Shown here in pieces: positions 43,561-57,500 of a stretch of DNA of 64,000 nt (position 1 is its first letter; each line of letters starts with the position of its first letter). The stretch is from Erpobdella octoculata (lineage: Eukaryota > Annelida > Clitellata > Hirudinida > Erpobdellidae). The notes below the pieces were generated by a model, which saw only the letters and a list, made by a program, of their open reading frames with translations, was not told the origin of the DNA and did not search any database. Made by a program: the position numbers and the translations under genes. The DNA lies in NCBI GenBank assembly GCA_963978895.1, contig OZ022238.1:1-64000 (forward strand), read 5' to 3'.

Positions 43561-45687
43561 TTTCAAGGAAGGAAAATATAAATAGTAATGACACTACTAA
43601 CCTTTCGTTGTGTAGGCAGTCGCACCAAAAATTCAATTTAAAAATTTCAACTTTTTTCATATATCTGAAAAGTAATAAATAATGATAATATTACTGACAA
43701 TGATATAAAAAAAGTAATAAAATTAATTTGCAGCATCAAATGTGACACACGATTATGGAATAAAAATTTGGCAAGATAATTATCAAAAAAATGAGCAGTG
43801 AATGTCAAAACGTTTATTCTTTTCTTTGTCGAAAAATCATCTGTATGCTTACTGTAACTTTGAAGAGATCTTTGAGCTTGTAATTAAGCAAATCCAGAAA
43901 ATCTCGCACAGCATTTTGTCTTATCTTATGGAACTTGTTGCGAGTGGAATCAACGTAGAATGACAACTAGGCGATGGTTAATAAAATATCCTAACTAAAG
44001 TCACGTTTTATAACAGAAACTTATTGTAATTAAGAAAAAATTAGTAAATTAAAAAAATTTTGCGAGATAGATTAGACTGATTAGAGTAAAAGTGGCAAAA
44101 CGCCCACATGCAAGCAATATTAACTGAAATAGGCCCGACAAAATGCGTATTGATATTGTTTCGTGTAAACTAACCCTTACTGTCTATATATGTATGTGCT
44201 CACTGTCGCAAATATGTTGCTGCGTTGTGATTTGGCGCCGGCGAATATTTGCCGTGTAAACGCGCCTTTTCATAAATTCAAACGTGCTCCCTTACAAATT
44301 CGCTATATAAAATATATCTTACTTACTAATAGAACCTCTATGAAACATCAGCTGCCTGTCGTCAACCAGGAGTTACATGATTTTACCAAAATTATCACCA
44401 CATCTAGACATTCTAGACGATCGGCCGAGTAGAGGGATAACAACCAAACGACAGAGACAACGCCTGATGAAGACGGGAAAAGGCCTTCGCTTTTCCAAAG
44501 ACAAAACAGTAGACATAATAATAATATGGGATAAATTACAATATAATGTATTATTTACTGCCGCGATTTTTTTTAAAATATTACAAATTCCTAGCACTCT
44601 TAAAATTCGAGGTACGGTGGTATGTCTTGGGGTTCTGCGCTTCAGGTCACTGGTTTGATTCAGGTGAGGAATCTCACATCACGTAACTCTATTGGGTAAA
44701 AGGTATTCCCTATTCCGGTTCTTGGTGCTAGGTTATATGAGTTGGTAGTGTTAATCCCATTGAAATATATTTATATCATTATATCAATATCAACGAATAG
44801 TCCTGAATGTGAGAGGCAGTGCAGTGGCGGATTTAAGGAACGCACGCACCCGCCCTTCCGCCTTCCAATATTTTTCTATAATAGTTTAATGTCCTTTATC
44901 TGCTTTGCAATAAAAACTGTATTTATATATACGATACGTAGATATCTTGATATAGCTTTAGCTTAATATGCATCTTTCTATAGTGCTATATAAATTGTTC
45001 GTATAAGCGGGAAGGTCGCATAATGCATTTTCTTCAGACAAACATAAAATTTAGCAAAACTTAAGAAGTTTTTCCAATAAGTAATTCATCCTTCTTGTAT
45101 TTAGCGACCGGGACAAGGTCTAAGAAATGCGCCTCTAGAAATACCCATTTGTAAACGTTTCCTCAAAAAATAGCTGATGACCGGGAAGTGAAGTAGTGTT
45201 ATCTTACTTAACGAAATTGTCCGTAAACGGATTTAAAATTATTCCGTTAACTGGAACGTAAATTGGTGAACAAACCAAAACAAAATTTAAATTGAAATAA
45301 ACAAAACTTTATCAAAATTGAAATAGTAAAATCTGAATTAAAAAAAAAAACTTAAATGCAATTTTCTCGAATGACCCAAACTTTTAGGACAAACTATTGT
45401 TGTAATATTTCCTGTACAGTATACTTTTAGCGCGTAATTTTGTGTATAAATAGCACCTTAGAATTCAGTATTTTCATTATTTGAGTTTCCTCACCGAGTA
45501 AGCTGTTTTGATCGATTGGTTAACCTAGATAACATAACATGTTATTCTGTTAATTTTGCGATTCTGATGCAGTATTAATTTTGATTATGCAAGTGTAGCG
45601 CATGCCATTGATTCTTGATGAATTTACGCATCTATATTATCGAATTTACAGTTACGTGGACATGTTACGTTGTGATGTGTCAATTCG
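43561..45687. other. Non-coding stretch
   Basis: No supported gene. AT-rich, with short ORFs of no recognisable similarity. AGTGCAGTGGCGGATTTAAG at about 44818 resembles ends of hAT-type elements, but I found no matching partner. Confidence 0.5.
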
Positions 45688-45741
45688 CGGTTTTCGTGCT
45701 GGACATTTCATATTCCTAACCCTAGCCCTAAACCCTAACCC
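45688..45741 (+). repeat. PLE end joined to degenerate telomere repeats
   Basis: GCGGTTTTCGTGCTGGACAT (45688-45707), as at 23641, is followed by TTCATATT and then CCTAACCCTAGCCCTAAACC plus CTAACCC (45715-45741). Orientation is the same as in the nest, although this site is 2 kb outside it. Confidence 0.8.
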
Positions 45742-45842
45742 AGTCTCCCTGGTATCTAGTGTTCCTGGTATCCAGTGTCCATGGTATCCAGTCTTCCTGG
45801 TAATCTCTCTGGCGTCCCTCGTCTCCAGTCTGCCTGGTAAAA
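45742..45842. repeat. Short minisatellite, CCTGGTATCCAGTGT-like
   Basis: Four to five imperfect units of about 18 bp (CTGGTATCCAGTGTTC variants) lie directly after the telomere-type repeats. Confidence 0.65.
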
Positions 45843-45916
45843 TAATGAAAACCGAATCTAAACACTAAACACCCAATATCAATAGTTATTTTGTGTTCGT
45901 GAGAGTACAACGTAAT

Positions 45917-45952
45917 ATCGCGACGTTTCACAACGTTTTCATCAGGAATACT
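45917..45952 (-). other. PLE terminal-repeat-like motif, hammerhead-like
   Basis: On the minus strand it reads CCTGATGA, nine bases, GAAACGTCGCG, giving CUGAUGA and GAAA in the hammerhead order. Stem II (AAACGUUGU) does not form a convincing helix. Probably a decayed PLE or related terminal repeat. From here to 46564 there is no other feature. Confidence 0.3.
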
Positions 45953-46564
45953 AAGAGTTTACAGTGTTTAGGATAGAGAATTGTTTAATCTGAATAATCG
46001 CAAGAAACCCGCCTTTCAAAATAAAAATCAACAACAAAAAATATTTTGAGTTAACTCAACTTTAATTAGAAGAAATTTTTCTCTCGACGTTTCAAAACCA
46101 AACAATTTTTTTCCCAAGCAGAACAAATTTCTGAAAAAAAAAAATATATAAAATTACAATAATATATAGAAAATCTGGACATTTAATAAAAAAATAAAAT
46201 GACAATGCTGCACCGAAAAAGTCATCTTTTAAATTTTAGTCCCATCTATCGTGCTGGACGTGTTAGGAAAAAATTTCATTATTATAAAGATATTTTTGTG
46301 CTCTCTAAAACAATTTACTAGAGCATTAAAATCGAAAATAAGTGATAAAAAATGAAGCAAATTTAAATTAAACAAAAAAGTCTGGTCAACAATTGTTGGA
46401 AACAGTTTGTTGCAAGACATTTTTTTTTAAATTAGGGTACTCAAACGCTCAGAAATTTGAGAAAGTGAATTGTTCCAGATTGTTGGAAAACAGCTGTAAA
46501 GGCTATCGATCCAAATGGTTTTGTTTTACAAAAATATTCAATTCTGAACAGAAAAAGGTAAAAG

Positions 46565-46804
46565 TGGACATTAAAAATAATACTATTAAGTAAAGATTTT
46601 GAAAAACACGCTTTTATTTAAATGCACTAAAAAGGATAAAATAAATTGTAAACATATAAGCGTGGGACGCAATTGTTGCGATTGTATGAGTGCAAAGGAA
46701 AGCGCCCCACGCTTATGTTTACAATTTATTTTATCCTTTTTAGTGCATTTAAATAAAAGCGTGTTTATAAAATCTTTACTTAATAGTATTATTTTTAATG
46801 TGCA
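46565..46804. repeat. Long near-perfect inverted repeat (foldback)
   Basis: Left arm 46565-46666, right arm 46706-46804, loop 39 bases. Both arms contain ACACGCTTTTATTTAAATGC, ACTAAAAAGGATAAAATAAA and TTGTAAACAT..AAGCGTGGG. Only a few mismatches or gaps separate them, so it is either young or maintained. No target duplication is obvious and there is no coding sequence. It could be a foldback/MITE element or a hairpin-RNA locus. Confidence 0.9.
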
Positions 46805-46879
46805 TTGTATTTTAAATAAATAAAGTAAGCTACTTTTCTAAGGAAAGGTTTATCTAATCTTTCCCTAATAAATAGATAT

Positions 46880-46960
46880 GTTATGCGCAAGCGCCTCTGT
46901 GATAACCCTGCTATTAAGAGGCGCTATACAAATGTTCTTTACATTACATTACATTACGTA
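46880..46960 (+). repeat. LINE/SINE 3' tail with (TTACA)n
   Basis: GCGCAAGCGCC..AAGAGGCGCTATACAAATG is followed by ACATTACATTACATTACG. The GCGCTATA(C/T)AAAT element end is the one seen in the L2-like LINEs, with a different microsatellite tail. From 46960 to 47875 there is nothing recognisable. Confidence 0.6.
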
Positions 46961-47879
46961 AAGATTAGAATTCAACGTCTGTGGTAAAGACATCCTTCAG
47001 CTCTGAGAGTATCCGAACAACAGTCCGCCATGTTTAAAAAAAAGATTTTACTACAGACAATTTGATAACTCTAAAAACAAAGAACGTGTTGTTTTGAAAT
47101 TGTTTATCTTCTATTCATATCACCATGAAATTCCGAAGAATCAAGTTTTTGTGCGCGCAGTATTAGGTTTCCGACAAAGTTTTCTCTTGCGTTAAAACAA
47201 TGAAGTTAGATAATAATATAATTCAGTTTTTCAAGTAAATTCAATTTTATGTTTAATAAATAATCGTTCAAAATTGTTTGATTCACAAATGAATAAAAAA
47301 ACTATAGCTTTTATTTTGCACCTTATTTCACGAGTAGATGAAACTCGTTGCCATTTCAAAAGCACGAAGGATTGGTGCTTTATTAAGTACTTCTAGGAAG
47401 GCAAACTTTCTTTTAATTTGAGAGCCTCGCAAATCATTTGTTCTTGCTAGATAAAAACAACTTCAGTGAGGAATGTATTGGTTTGGTTAGTTTAAGAGAG
47501 ATTCAAGAAAAAATATAAATCAGTTGCGCAATGACAAATGTCGTGGATGACAAACATCAGTTTTTAGTTTAATTTCTTATATTATTTTGTTGCTGTTTCA
47601 TTATTCTTTTAGTTTCTCGACTTTGCTCTTTCATAATAAATTGTTTTAACGCAAACTTATTGTTTTAAATTCTTACTACTCCAATATGTATTGTTTTGTT
47701 TAAGCTCTTACAATCTAAACATCTATCTAGAAGAAATTTATTCTTGTTATCGAGACACAAATTATCAGAATATTTAAACAAATATGAAATTACAGAATTA
47801 TAGATTTAAGAGCATAACAAAAACTAAAATATTAAACTCTGATTCATTGAAATAGTTCAGTATTTACATAATTGAATTT

Positions 47880-47910
<31 letters not shown>

Positions 47911-48059
47911 ACTCTTCTTTTGAAACATCATCAATAAGTGCACATCTTTAAGTGGCGCGTTTCCGTCAATTTCTGCTTTCAACAAGTGCGAAAGTTCAGT
48001 AAAGTTATTGACCAGAGAAATAACAAGAAACATATGATGTAATATGTTCCAGGGGGCAA

Positions 48060-48600
48060 GCTAACGAACGAAAGAATGAAGGAATAAATAATTTAATGAA
48101 CAAATAATTTAATGTACAAATAAATTAATGAACAAATAAATTAATAAACAAATAAATTATTGAACAAACAACTTAATGAACAAATATATTAATGAAGACA
48201 TAAATTAATGAGAAAATAAATTTATGAACAAACAAACAAACAAACAAACAAACGAACGAACGAACGAACGAAAGAATGAACAAACAAACAAACAAACAAA
48301 CAAACAAACAAACAATTAAACAAACAAACAAACAAACAAACAAACAAACAAACAAACAAACAAACAAACAAACAAACAAACAAACAAACAAACAAACAAA
48401 CAAACAAACAAACAAACAAACAAACAAACGAACGAACGAACGAACGAACGAACGAACGAACGAACGAACGAACGAACGAACGAACGAACGAACGAACGAA
48501 CGAACGAACGAACGAACGAACGAACGAACGAACGAACGAACGAACGAACGAACGAATGAACAAACCAACAAACGAATGAATTAATGAATGAATGATCGAA
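48060..48600. repeat. Tetranucleotide array: AAAT/AATG, then (AAAC)n, then (GAAC)n
   Basis: AT-rich AACAAATAAATTAATG units at 48085-48225 pass into pure (AAAC)n at about 48228-48427 (one interruption near 48312) and then pure (CGAA)n at 48427-48556. The block boundary is sharp. A (TTTA)n tract lies at 47877-47908. Long open frames here (NKQT and NERT repeats; FVRS and FVCL on the other strand) are repeat artefacts. Confidence 0.97.
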
Positions 48601-49138
48601 TCAATAAAAAAAAAATTTAGGATGTTGTACCAAAGAACATCTCATCTTTTAAATACGGTGATTTTTTTCTCTTCGGAATTAAGCAATGAAGTTATAAGAC
48701 GAATAAAATATGCAGAAAACATATTTTTTTGTTTATTTTATTTTGTTTTTTATTTATTTATTGGTTTATCATTATATATCATTTGTTTGTTTTTCATTAT
48801 TGTTATTGACTGATTTATTTATTTGTTTTTTCTGAATTGTTTGTTCGCAAAAGTCTGCAATGTTTCAAAATATTTTGTTATTATGTAAACTTTATTTTCT
48901 TGTCTTCCGTCTTATTAACGAGAGAATTTTTCAACTTGATTTAAAAATTCAAAAATAAATGTAATAAACTATTAAATAATATAAATGTAATAAAGCATTA
49001 AATGATGTAATAAATGTAATAAATACTTGTTTTTCGGGATAATTTTTTACATTTAAATTACGTTATTTTTTATTTATTGAAAACATAAAAATTAGGTCAA
49101 GTAGAAGCACTTCAGTAATCAGTGATGCTATGTGAGAT

Positions 49139-49345
49139 AGCTATCAGTGTGCCAATGTATGTGTGTGTATGTATATACGCGTGTTTATGCGTGTATATAT
49201 GTGTATATTATATGTATAAACGTATTTATGTGTTCATGGATTTGTGTATATATGTGTATATTATATGTATAAACATAAACGTATTTATGTGTTCATGTAT
49301 TTGTGTATATGTTTGTGTATCTGTGTATATGTATATGCCCGTATG
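49139..49345. repeat. Imperfect TGTGTA/TGTATA repeat
   Basis: Variable TGTGTATATGTGTATATTAT units, two larger copies being 49195-49225 and 49244-49275. The stretch between 48600 and 49139 is non-coding. Confidence 0.7.
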
Positions 49346-49440
49346 TGTTTCGTAAGATAATTTGATGGTTCTTTGAGTTATAAACAACACGATAACGATC
49401 GGGTTAGAAAAGAAAAGTTAAAGAAAAAGTATCGACTTTG

Positions 49441-49634
49441 CTGATGATGACTGGTGGTGATGATGATTATGGTGGTGGTGGTGGTGGTGGTAGTGATGTT
49501 GGTGGTGATGATGATGCTAGTGGTAGTGGTGATGATGATGATGGTGGTAGTGGTAGTGATGTTGGTGGTGATGATGATGATAGTGGTGGTGGTGGTGGTT
49601 GTGATGATGAGGATAGTGGTAGTGGTGGTAATGG

Positions 49635-49666
<32 letters not shown>

Positions 49667-49703
49667 GTGGTGGTAGTGGTGGTGAAGATGATGATGATGG
49701 TAG

Positions 49704-49735
<32 letters not shown>

Positions 49736-49780
49736 ATGATGATGATGACGACGACGATGATGATGATGATGATGATTAGT
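49441..49780. repeat. (GAT/GGT)n trinucleotide array
   Basis: Interrupted GATGGTGGTG and GATGATGAT units over 340 bp. It is complementary in sense to the ATC array starting at 49998, so the two could pair across a 220-base spacer. Confidence 0.95.
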
Positions 49781-49997
49781 GGAGGTAATGATAATGATGA
49801 CTACGATAATTATGAATATAACGTAGTGATGATAATTCACGGAAATTATAATTACGGTAGTGATTATAATAAGTACGATAGTGATAACAAAAAAAACAAT
49901 TAAAAATGTCACTGAAAAAGCTTAAGTAATAAAAATGGTTCCAACGTGGCTTTATTAACATTTCAAAAATTATAAGAATAATATGTAAAACAGCTTA

Positions 49998-51131
<1,134 letters not shown>

Positions 51132-51512
51132 ATCACCCCGACTATCATCAACTGTATCATTTTCATTACCATCATAATCTTCATCACAACCAACATCATG
51201 AAAACCACTACCTTTAATAAAACCAAAATTACTATCATCTTCTTCACCATCCTCATCATTGCCATAACAACAAACTCAAACCAGCACATCCCTGCAAACT
51301 TCTTCACAATAATGATCACTCGGTTGCAGAAGCAATCGTAAGATTTAACAGATGGATCTTTTTCCTTACTCGCATTATTCTCAAAACCTCGTCTGGAATA
51401 AGCATGCGCTTTTCAAGTAGTATTAATACGAAAGCACTACTTCTATAACTATAAAAAAATTATAGTTATTTTATAAAATCACACGCATATAAGCTGTATC
51501 TTGTCTCTTCTG

Positions 51513-54500
51513 ATGTTTTTGCTGTTGGCAATGACTATGACGATCTCCATGGTGACGCACGTGATTACGTCACAAGATGGTGAAAGTAACAGCTGTGGAG
51601 CACCTCTTGGAATGGAAAATGGTCTCATCGAAAATTCCCAGCTGAGTGCAAGTTCCAGTTTCGATTGGAACGTCGTTGGCCCGCAAAACGGACGGTGAGT
51701 TCAATCTTCTTTAGTTTCGTATGCTCAATTCAGTTATTGGCTTAATTAAAATATAAACCATTTTAATCTTAATAAAAATCTAATTAAAAATTTGAATTAA
51801 AAGCGGCTTGAATTATAAAGATTTATTACGAAGTGAGATTGTGTGTGAACTGATAATCTTGTTCTCATTAATTTGTGCGATGTGTCGTTGTGTGATAATC
51901 TTGTTCACATTAATTTGTATGATGCGTCGATGTGTGATATTCTTGTTATTTTCGACTGTCTGCACAAACATGTGTTTTTCATTTCCATGCGACAAACTAA
52001 TAACTGCTAATTTCTTGTTGATTCATTTAAAACGTAAGTAGTGCTTTATTATCTGCATAGTAGTAGCTTTAGGAAGAACAATATGGCGTTAGTTTACATA
52101 AATAGGTGTATGAATTAGTTACTAATTCACAATAATTTATCCAGCATGTACTAATTAATAGTATACCTACATTCTGGATAAATATTTTTTATAATACATA
52201 TATATATAATATTTTATCCCAATGTTATAATTATAACAACATACAACTCCCACATAATATTATAAAGCAGGATTTATAATGCAATATTAAATTAAACGTC
52301 TAAATTCAAATTTAATATTATATTAGACTTTTGCATTTATATGGAGCAATATATTCATCCTATTGAGAATTGCTTAGGGCGTTTACTTGTTGTTGAAAGC
52401 TTGTTAAAAAATTATATAAGATAAATTTCGAGATAAATATATTGTCAGTTAGTAAATACGTCAGAAGTACATAGTTATATTGTCATACAAGCTGCCCACT
52501 TCTGTACGTTGTGTTGAAGATCGGTGCATTCGCTCACTAGTAGGGCAGTAATAAATTATTTCAGCCAAATAATTTTCATTTAAATGTGGCACTTTATTTT
52601 AAATAAACTGCAGACACAATCGTGTTTTTATCTCTTCTTTTACCTTGAATGAAAAATTTTTTGTATACATTTTGTTATTGAACTGGGATCGTCAGTTCCT
52701 AATCTAAACTGGAGAGTGACACAAAATACACAAACAATAATATCGTGTAAGCCCACAGACACAACAAAAAACACAATACTGAAAATTGTGATCGAGCATA
52801 ATTGCGTTAGACTACCACAACATGTACTACCACAACATGTACTACCACAACATGTACTACCACAACATGTACTACCACAACATGTACTACCACAACATGT
52901 ACTACCACAACACGTACTACCACAACATGTACTACCACAACACGTACTACCACAACATGTACTACCACAACACGTACTACCACAACATGTACTACCACAA
53001 CATGTACTACCACAACATGTACTACCACAAAATGTACCACCACCTCTACGCCGACGACACGCAGATCGACTAGCATTGTCTACCCGACCAGACAGTTGAC
53101 CTGTCTGCACAAATATGTCTGCTTATGTGGCCGATATCGGTCGTTGGCTGTAGTCAAGTCGACTACGGCTCAACCCAGATAAAACAGAGGCCATGTGGGG
53201 TTCGTCTAGGCGCCTTCTCCATCTCATATCCTAAATTATCCTATTAATATTTGTGGTGTTCGTCTAGGCGTCTTCTCCATCTCATATCCTAAATTATCCT
53301 ATTAACATTTGTGGTGTCGACATCATTAAATCACCCACGGGGAGAAATCTCGGAGTTTTCATGGATTCTCACCTTAACATGCGATATCATGTTCGCAACA
53401 CATTTCGCTCACGCTTCTCCATTCTTAGGCAGATTAAGAGCGTGAGCAGGTATTTACCCATCATTGGAAGGAAAACACGGTAGTGGTCACTTCTCTCATT
53501 CTGCTACGAATCGACTATTGCAACTCCGTACTCGTCGGCCTAACAACTCCTCAACTTAACCGCAATCAGCTCGTCATATTTGCATGTTCACAGGGTATGA
53601 CGTCCAAACGATGTCGCGTCAATATTTTTGTTCAATATTTGCAGTGCCGCTGAAACTTTTGAATATTGACGGTGTGATCGAGATTTACATACTCGTCTTT
53701 TAGAGGAATAAAACGCTTAAGCACAAACATGGTTTAGCAACAGCGATGATCACGCCATTTATGATATGCACTTTGATATCTATATTATATGGCTTGCATC
53801 TTATTAGATTTCTGCAGGTGATTCTTTAATAAACAATTAAAACGCCTCTAAACCTTTGTCAGGATTAGAACGGATAGAAAAGGTGGTGCTTGGTGTCCTG
53901 CACGGCCTATTTCAAGAGAAGTTTACGAGTGGTTACAGATTGATCTAAATGATATATATCAGATAACAAGCGTTGAAGTTCAAGGCAGATTTGGTGGTGG
54001 ACAGGTAAGCTAAAACTGTGAGCTTTCGTTAGAGCTTCTTGTAATACAATGTATTGTAAGGCATATACCTACTTATGTAAAGTTGTAAGGTTGCTTTGTT
54101 TTTTGTAATTTAAAAATTTGAAATACCTCTTAGTCAGTTTATTTTATACTGCCTTTTCTTAGGGTCAAGAATTTACAGAATGGTTTACACTAGAATACAA
54201 AAGAGAAAATGTAACTCTGTGGAAGAGACATAATAAAGTTCGTCGTGGAAAGTTTTTGATTTAAATTTTTTGATAATAAATTGAAAAATGCTTATTAAAG
54301 CAGATTTTACATGGTAATAGCAATACCTACGTGGCAGTGAAGAGAACTTTGAACTCAACGCTTGTGGCCAGTCAGCTGAGATTCGTACCACTCAGCAACC
54401 ACTCAAGAACCATTTGCTTAAGGGTAGAACTATACGGATGCTCCTGGACCAGTTCGTATAATAGAAGTTCTATTTTTTATAAGAAATAACCTACAAACAA

Positions 54501-57500
54501 GCAGACATTATCACACACAATACAAACACACTTTAAGACGGACGCGTAGCTACAAGGCGTACAGATTCAAAGATATATGGTATGTACACAGGTGGCCTAC
54601 TTATGTACAATGTGCCTCAAGGATATCAGACATCGGCATCGACATCATCAGCACAAAGCATGACTATCTCTTCTCTGGATTCTTTAAGTTTTACGGATGA
54701 AAATTACGACGGACAGCTTCACGATGGAATTCTAACAAAAGGTGTTAAATTATTTCGTTTCTAAAATGTTTTTATTTGTTATAATTAAATGCTGTTGATG
54801 TCTGATAACCGTATTGTGGATATTTAACTTTTACTTTAGTGTTTGGAATCAAATTTCTTTCCTAATCACAACAGGTATTGGTTGTTTGACTGATGGTTTT
54901 GTTGGCAGTTCGTTTCATTTGAATCACTTCGATGGGTGGATGGGATGGAAGAAGAACAAAAACTTGGAGTATGTTTGGATCGAATTCGTGTTTTCCGAAC
55001 CAAGACGATTTAACTCCATGGAAATTTTCACCTTACGTGAACCTTTAAGAAGTGTTAATATATAACTTCATACATTAATTTTTCTTGGATTAATGATCAT
55101 TAATTTGATAATTAATTATCTAAAAACATCAATTGAATACAGGTTGAAGTTTTTCAAAAAGCCGTTATCCACTTTTCAATTGATTTCAACAGTTATTCTT
55201 CAAGAAAGTTGTATTACGAACCAGATAGGTCAAATTTAAATGAGGGCTCTCAAATAGTGAAAATTCCTCTTAACGGAAAAGTGGCACAGTTTGTAAAGCT
55301 GGTTCTCATGTTTTACAGCAACTGGATTCTCGTTAGTGAAGTAAAATTTTCATCAAGTTAGTTATATTTGTTATATGTGCATGTCACTCAAACATTTCGC
55401 TGGTATTAAAAAAAATAATTTTTATTTTAAATATTTTAAACAATATCACAGTTGTGGCAAACGTTTCCGACGCAGTTTACGACACAGAAAAGAGTTCTTT
55501 TTTATTTGAATTGATACAAGATTCAAATATATTTCGTAGCCTTCTTGTCGCTGGAGCATCTTTTCTTTTTATGATTCTCGTGACGTCAACTGTCGTCGCC
55601 ATCTCCTGCCGTCGTCGCCGTCGTCGTCGTCGATCTAAAACGGCTTCTTGTCCAAAAACCAGAATCGAAGTTGAACCCGAAAACGCGGCCGACGCTTTGC
55701 TGGATGGAAATGAGTGGACGGAAAAAGGAAAATCACCCAGAGGATCAACCTTTACGTGGTCGTCTTGCGAATGTGGAAAAAAACAAGGACCGAATACGTT
55801 AGGGCGAGTAACAACAAGAGAGTACGAAGAAGCAGTGCCTTACATTCAAGGAAGGAAGCTTCCCGACGTACCTTGTCCTTCAGTTATGGAGTGGTCAGGT
55901 GAAATTTAAATTTTATCTTGAATTGATTTTATTAAACATTTTTAAATACTGTTCTATAAAATAATAATTAATTGTTCTCGCTACTTGCGGAACGCTGTAA
56001 TATACAAATTCAGGCTTTTATTACGGAAGTCACAAGTACACGAAGCCGCAAAAGAAAGATTTTCTGAATAGCGCAAAATCATCTGGTTCTTCATCCAGTC
56101 CTTCTCCTCTCAAGAGATTCTATCCCACCATTCTTTATCACGACAGACTCTCATCTACACCCACTCAAAATACGCTGCCAAAAAATGACTGCAGCTTCAA
56201 AACTCTGAGCGTGATTTCATTCCCCAGTCGGTCAACAGTGGCATTATCGTCAAGAACTGTTGGTAATGGAAAATATACAGAAGACAACGAAGAAGTAGAA
56301 AAAACTTCTTCTGTGATTTCCATGTCTCGACACTTTTTGGGGATCGGGGAACAAATGCCTCTTCTTCCTCGAGAGAAACTGGTCTATCTTAGACATATGG
56401 GAGAAGGACAATATGGAGAGGTAAACATGATCTTTCAGTAGTATATTAATGCACTTAAAAAAAAGACGTTTTAAAATTTTATACCCACACACATATATAT
56501 GCCAACTATGGGTTTTGAAGGAAGAAATAAAATCCAATAATGCTAAAAATGTTATCAATTATTTAGGATGCGACTGTAACTTGCTTTTTGTATTCTAACC
56601 TTGAAGACATAAGTTTTGTCATTTTTGCAGATCTGCTTATGTGAAGTGGTGGCTGGAAACGCTGGTAGACGTAAGCAGGTTGTTGTAAAGTTGTTAAGTG
56701 AAGAAAATTATGAAGAGCTTAGGTTGGCTCATGTTTTTAAGAAAAAAATTATTTGTGTAGTTAAACCGCTTATGGAATCATTTCTACAGCTCTAATTAAA
56801 TATGTAAATTTATTCAGACATAAATTTCTAGAAGAAGCCAAGCTCTTGGGAAGGTTGAATCACAAAAATGTTACAAAATTAGTTGGAGTTTGTCTCGAAG
56901 AAATGCCATACTGCATGGCAACAGAGTTTCTATGCTACGGCGACCTCAAGAGATTCCTCCAACAATTTACTGAAAGATGTGACAGCCAGCACGCGTTCTC
57001 AAATCAAGATATTACGTAAGACTCCATAGCATATTTTAGTATTTAAGAAGAACTTATTATGGGACAGGTCTACCTACTTCATTATTAATCTGCAAGTTTT
57101 TTTGTATGTGAACTTCTATTATTTGAAGATTGGTAGCTTGTGCACTACTGACCTTTTATTTCGACGATCTTTAACGTAGCGTTAATCCGATGACTTCTAG
57201 AACACGAAAAACATCACTCATTCGTACAACGTTTTTCCCACCGATCTGGAATTGGACGTTTTCCACCAATAATAACGAACCTCATTTTGAATCGTAACTT
57301 ACGTGTTTTTGAAAACAAAGTTTTGCACAAAAGCTCTTTCTGCAAGCCTCCCGACATTCAAGAGAGAAAACAACTTATTCTAAATACTTGACCCACAAAA
57401 ATACGATTATTTTTTCATCTCCAAGTACTCTCAAATAAATTTTTTAACTTATTTAGGCAAAGCACCTTGGTATATTTCTCCTATCAAATCGCAGCAGGGA

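Noticed and set aside
44818..44850. hAT-type element start (GCAGTGGCGGATTTAAG)
   Set aside because: No inverted partner end or target duplication found in the window.
46599..46823. 74-codon ORF
   Set aside because: It lies wholly within the long hairpin and shows no coding character.
48173..48584. Open frames on both strands across 48.2-48.6 kb
   Set aside because: Pure tetranucleotide repeats are open in several frames; the peptide repeats are artefacts.
49122..49355. Cys/Tyr/Val-rich 77-codon ORF
   Set aside because: Translated TGTGTATA repeat.
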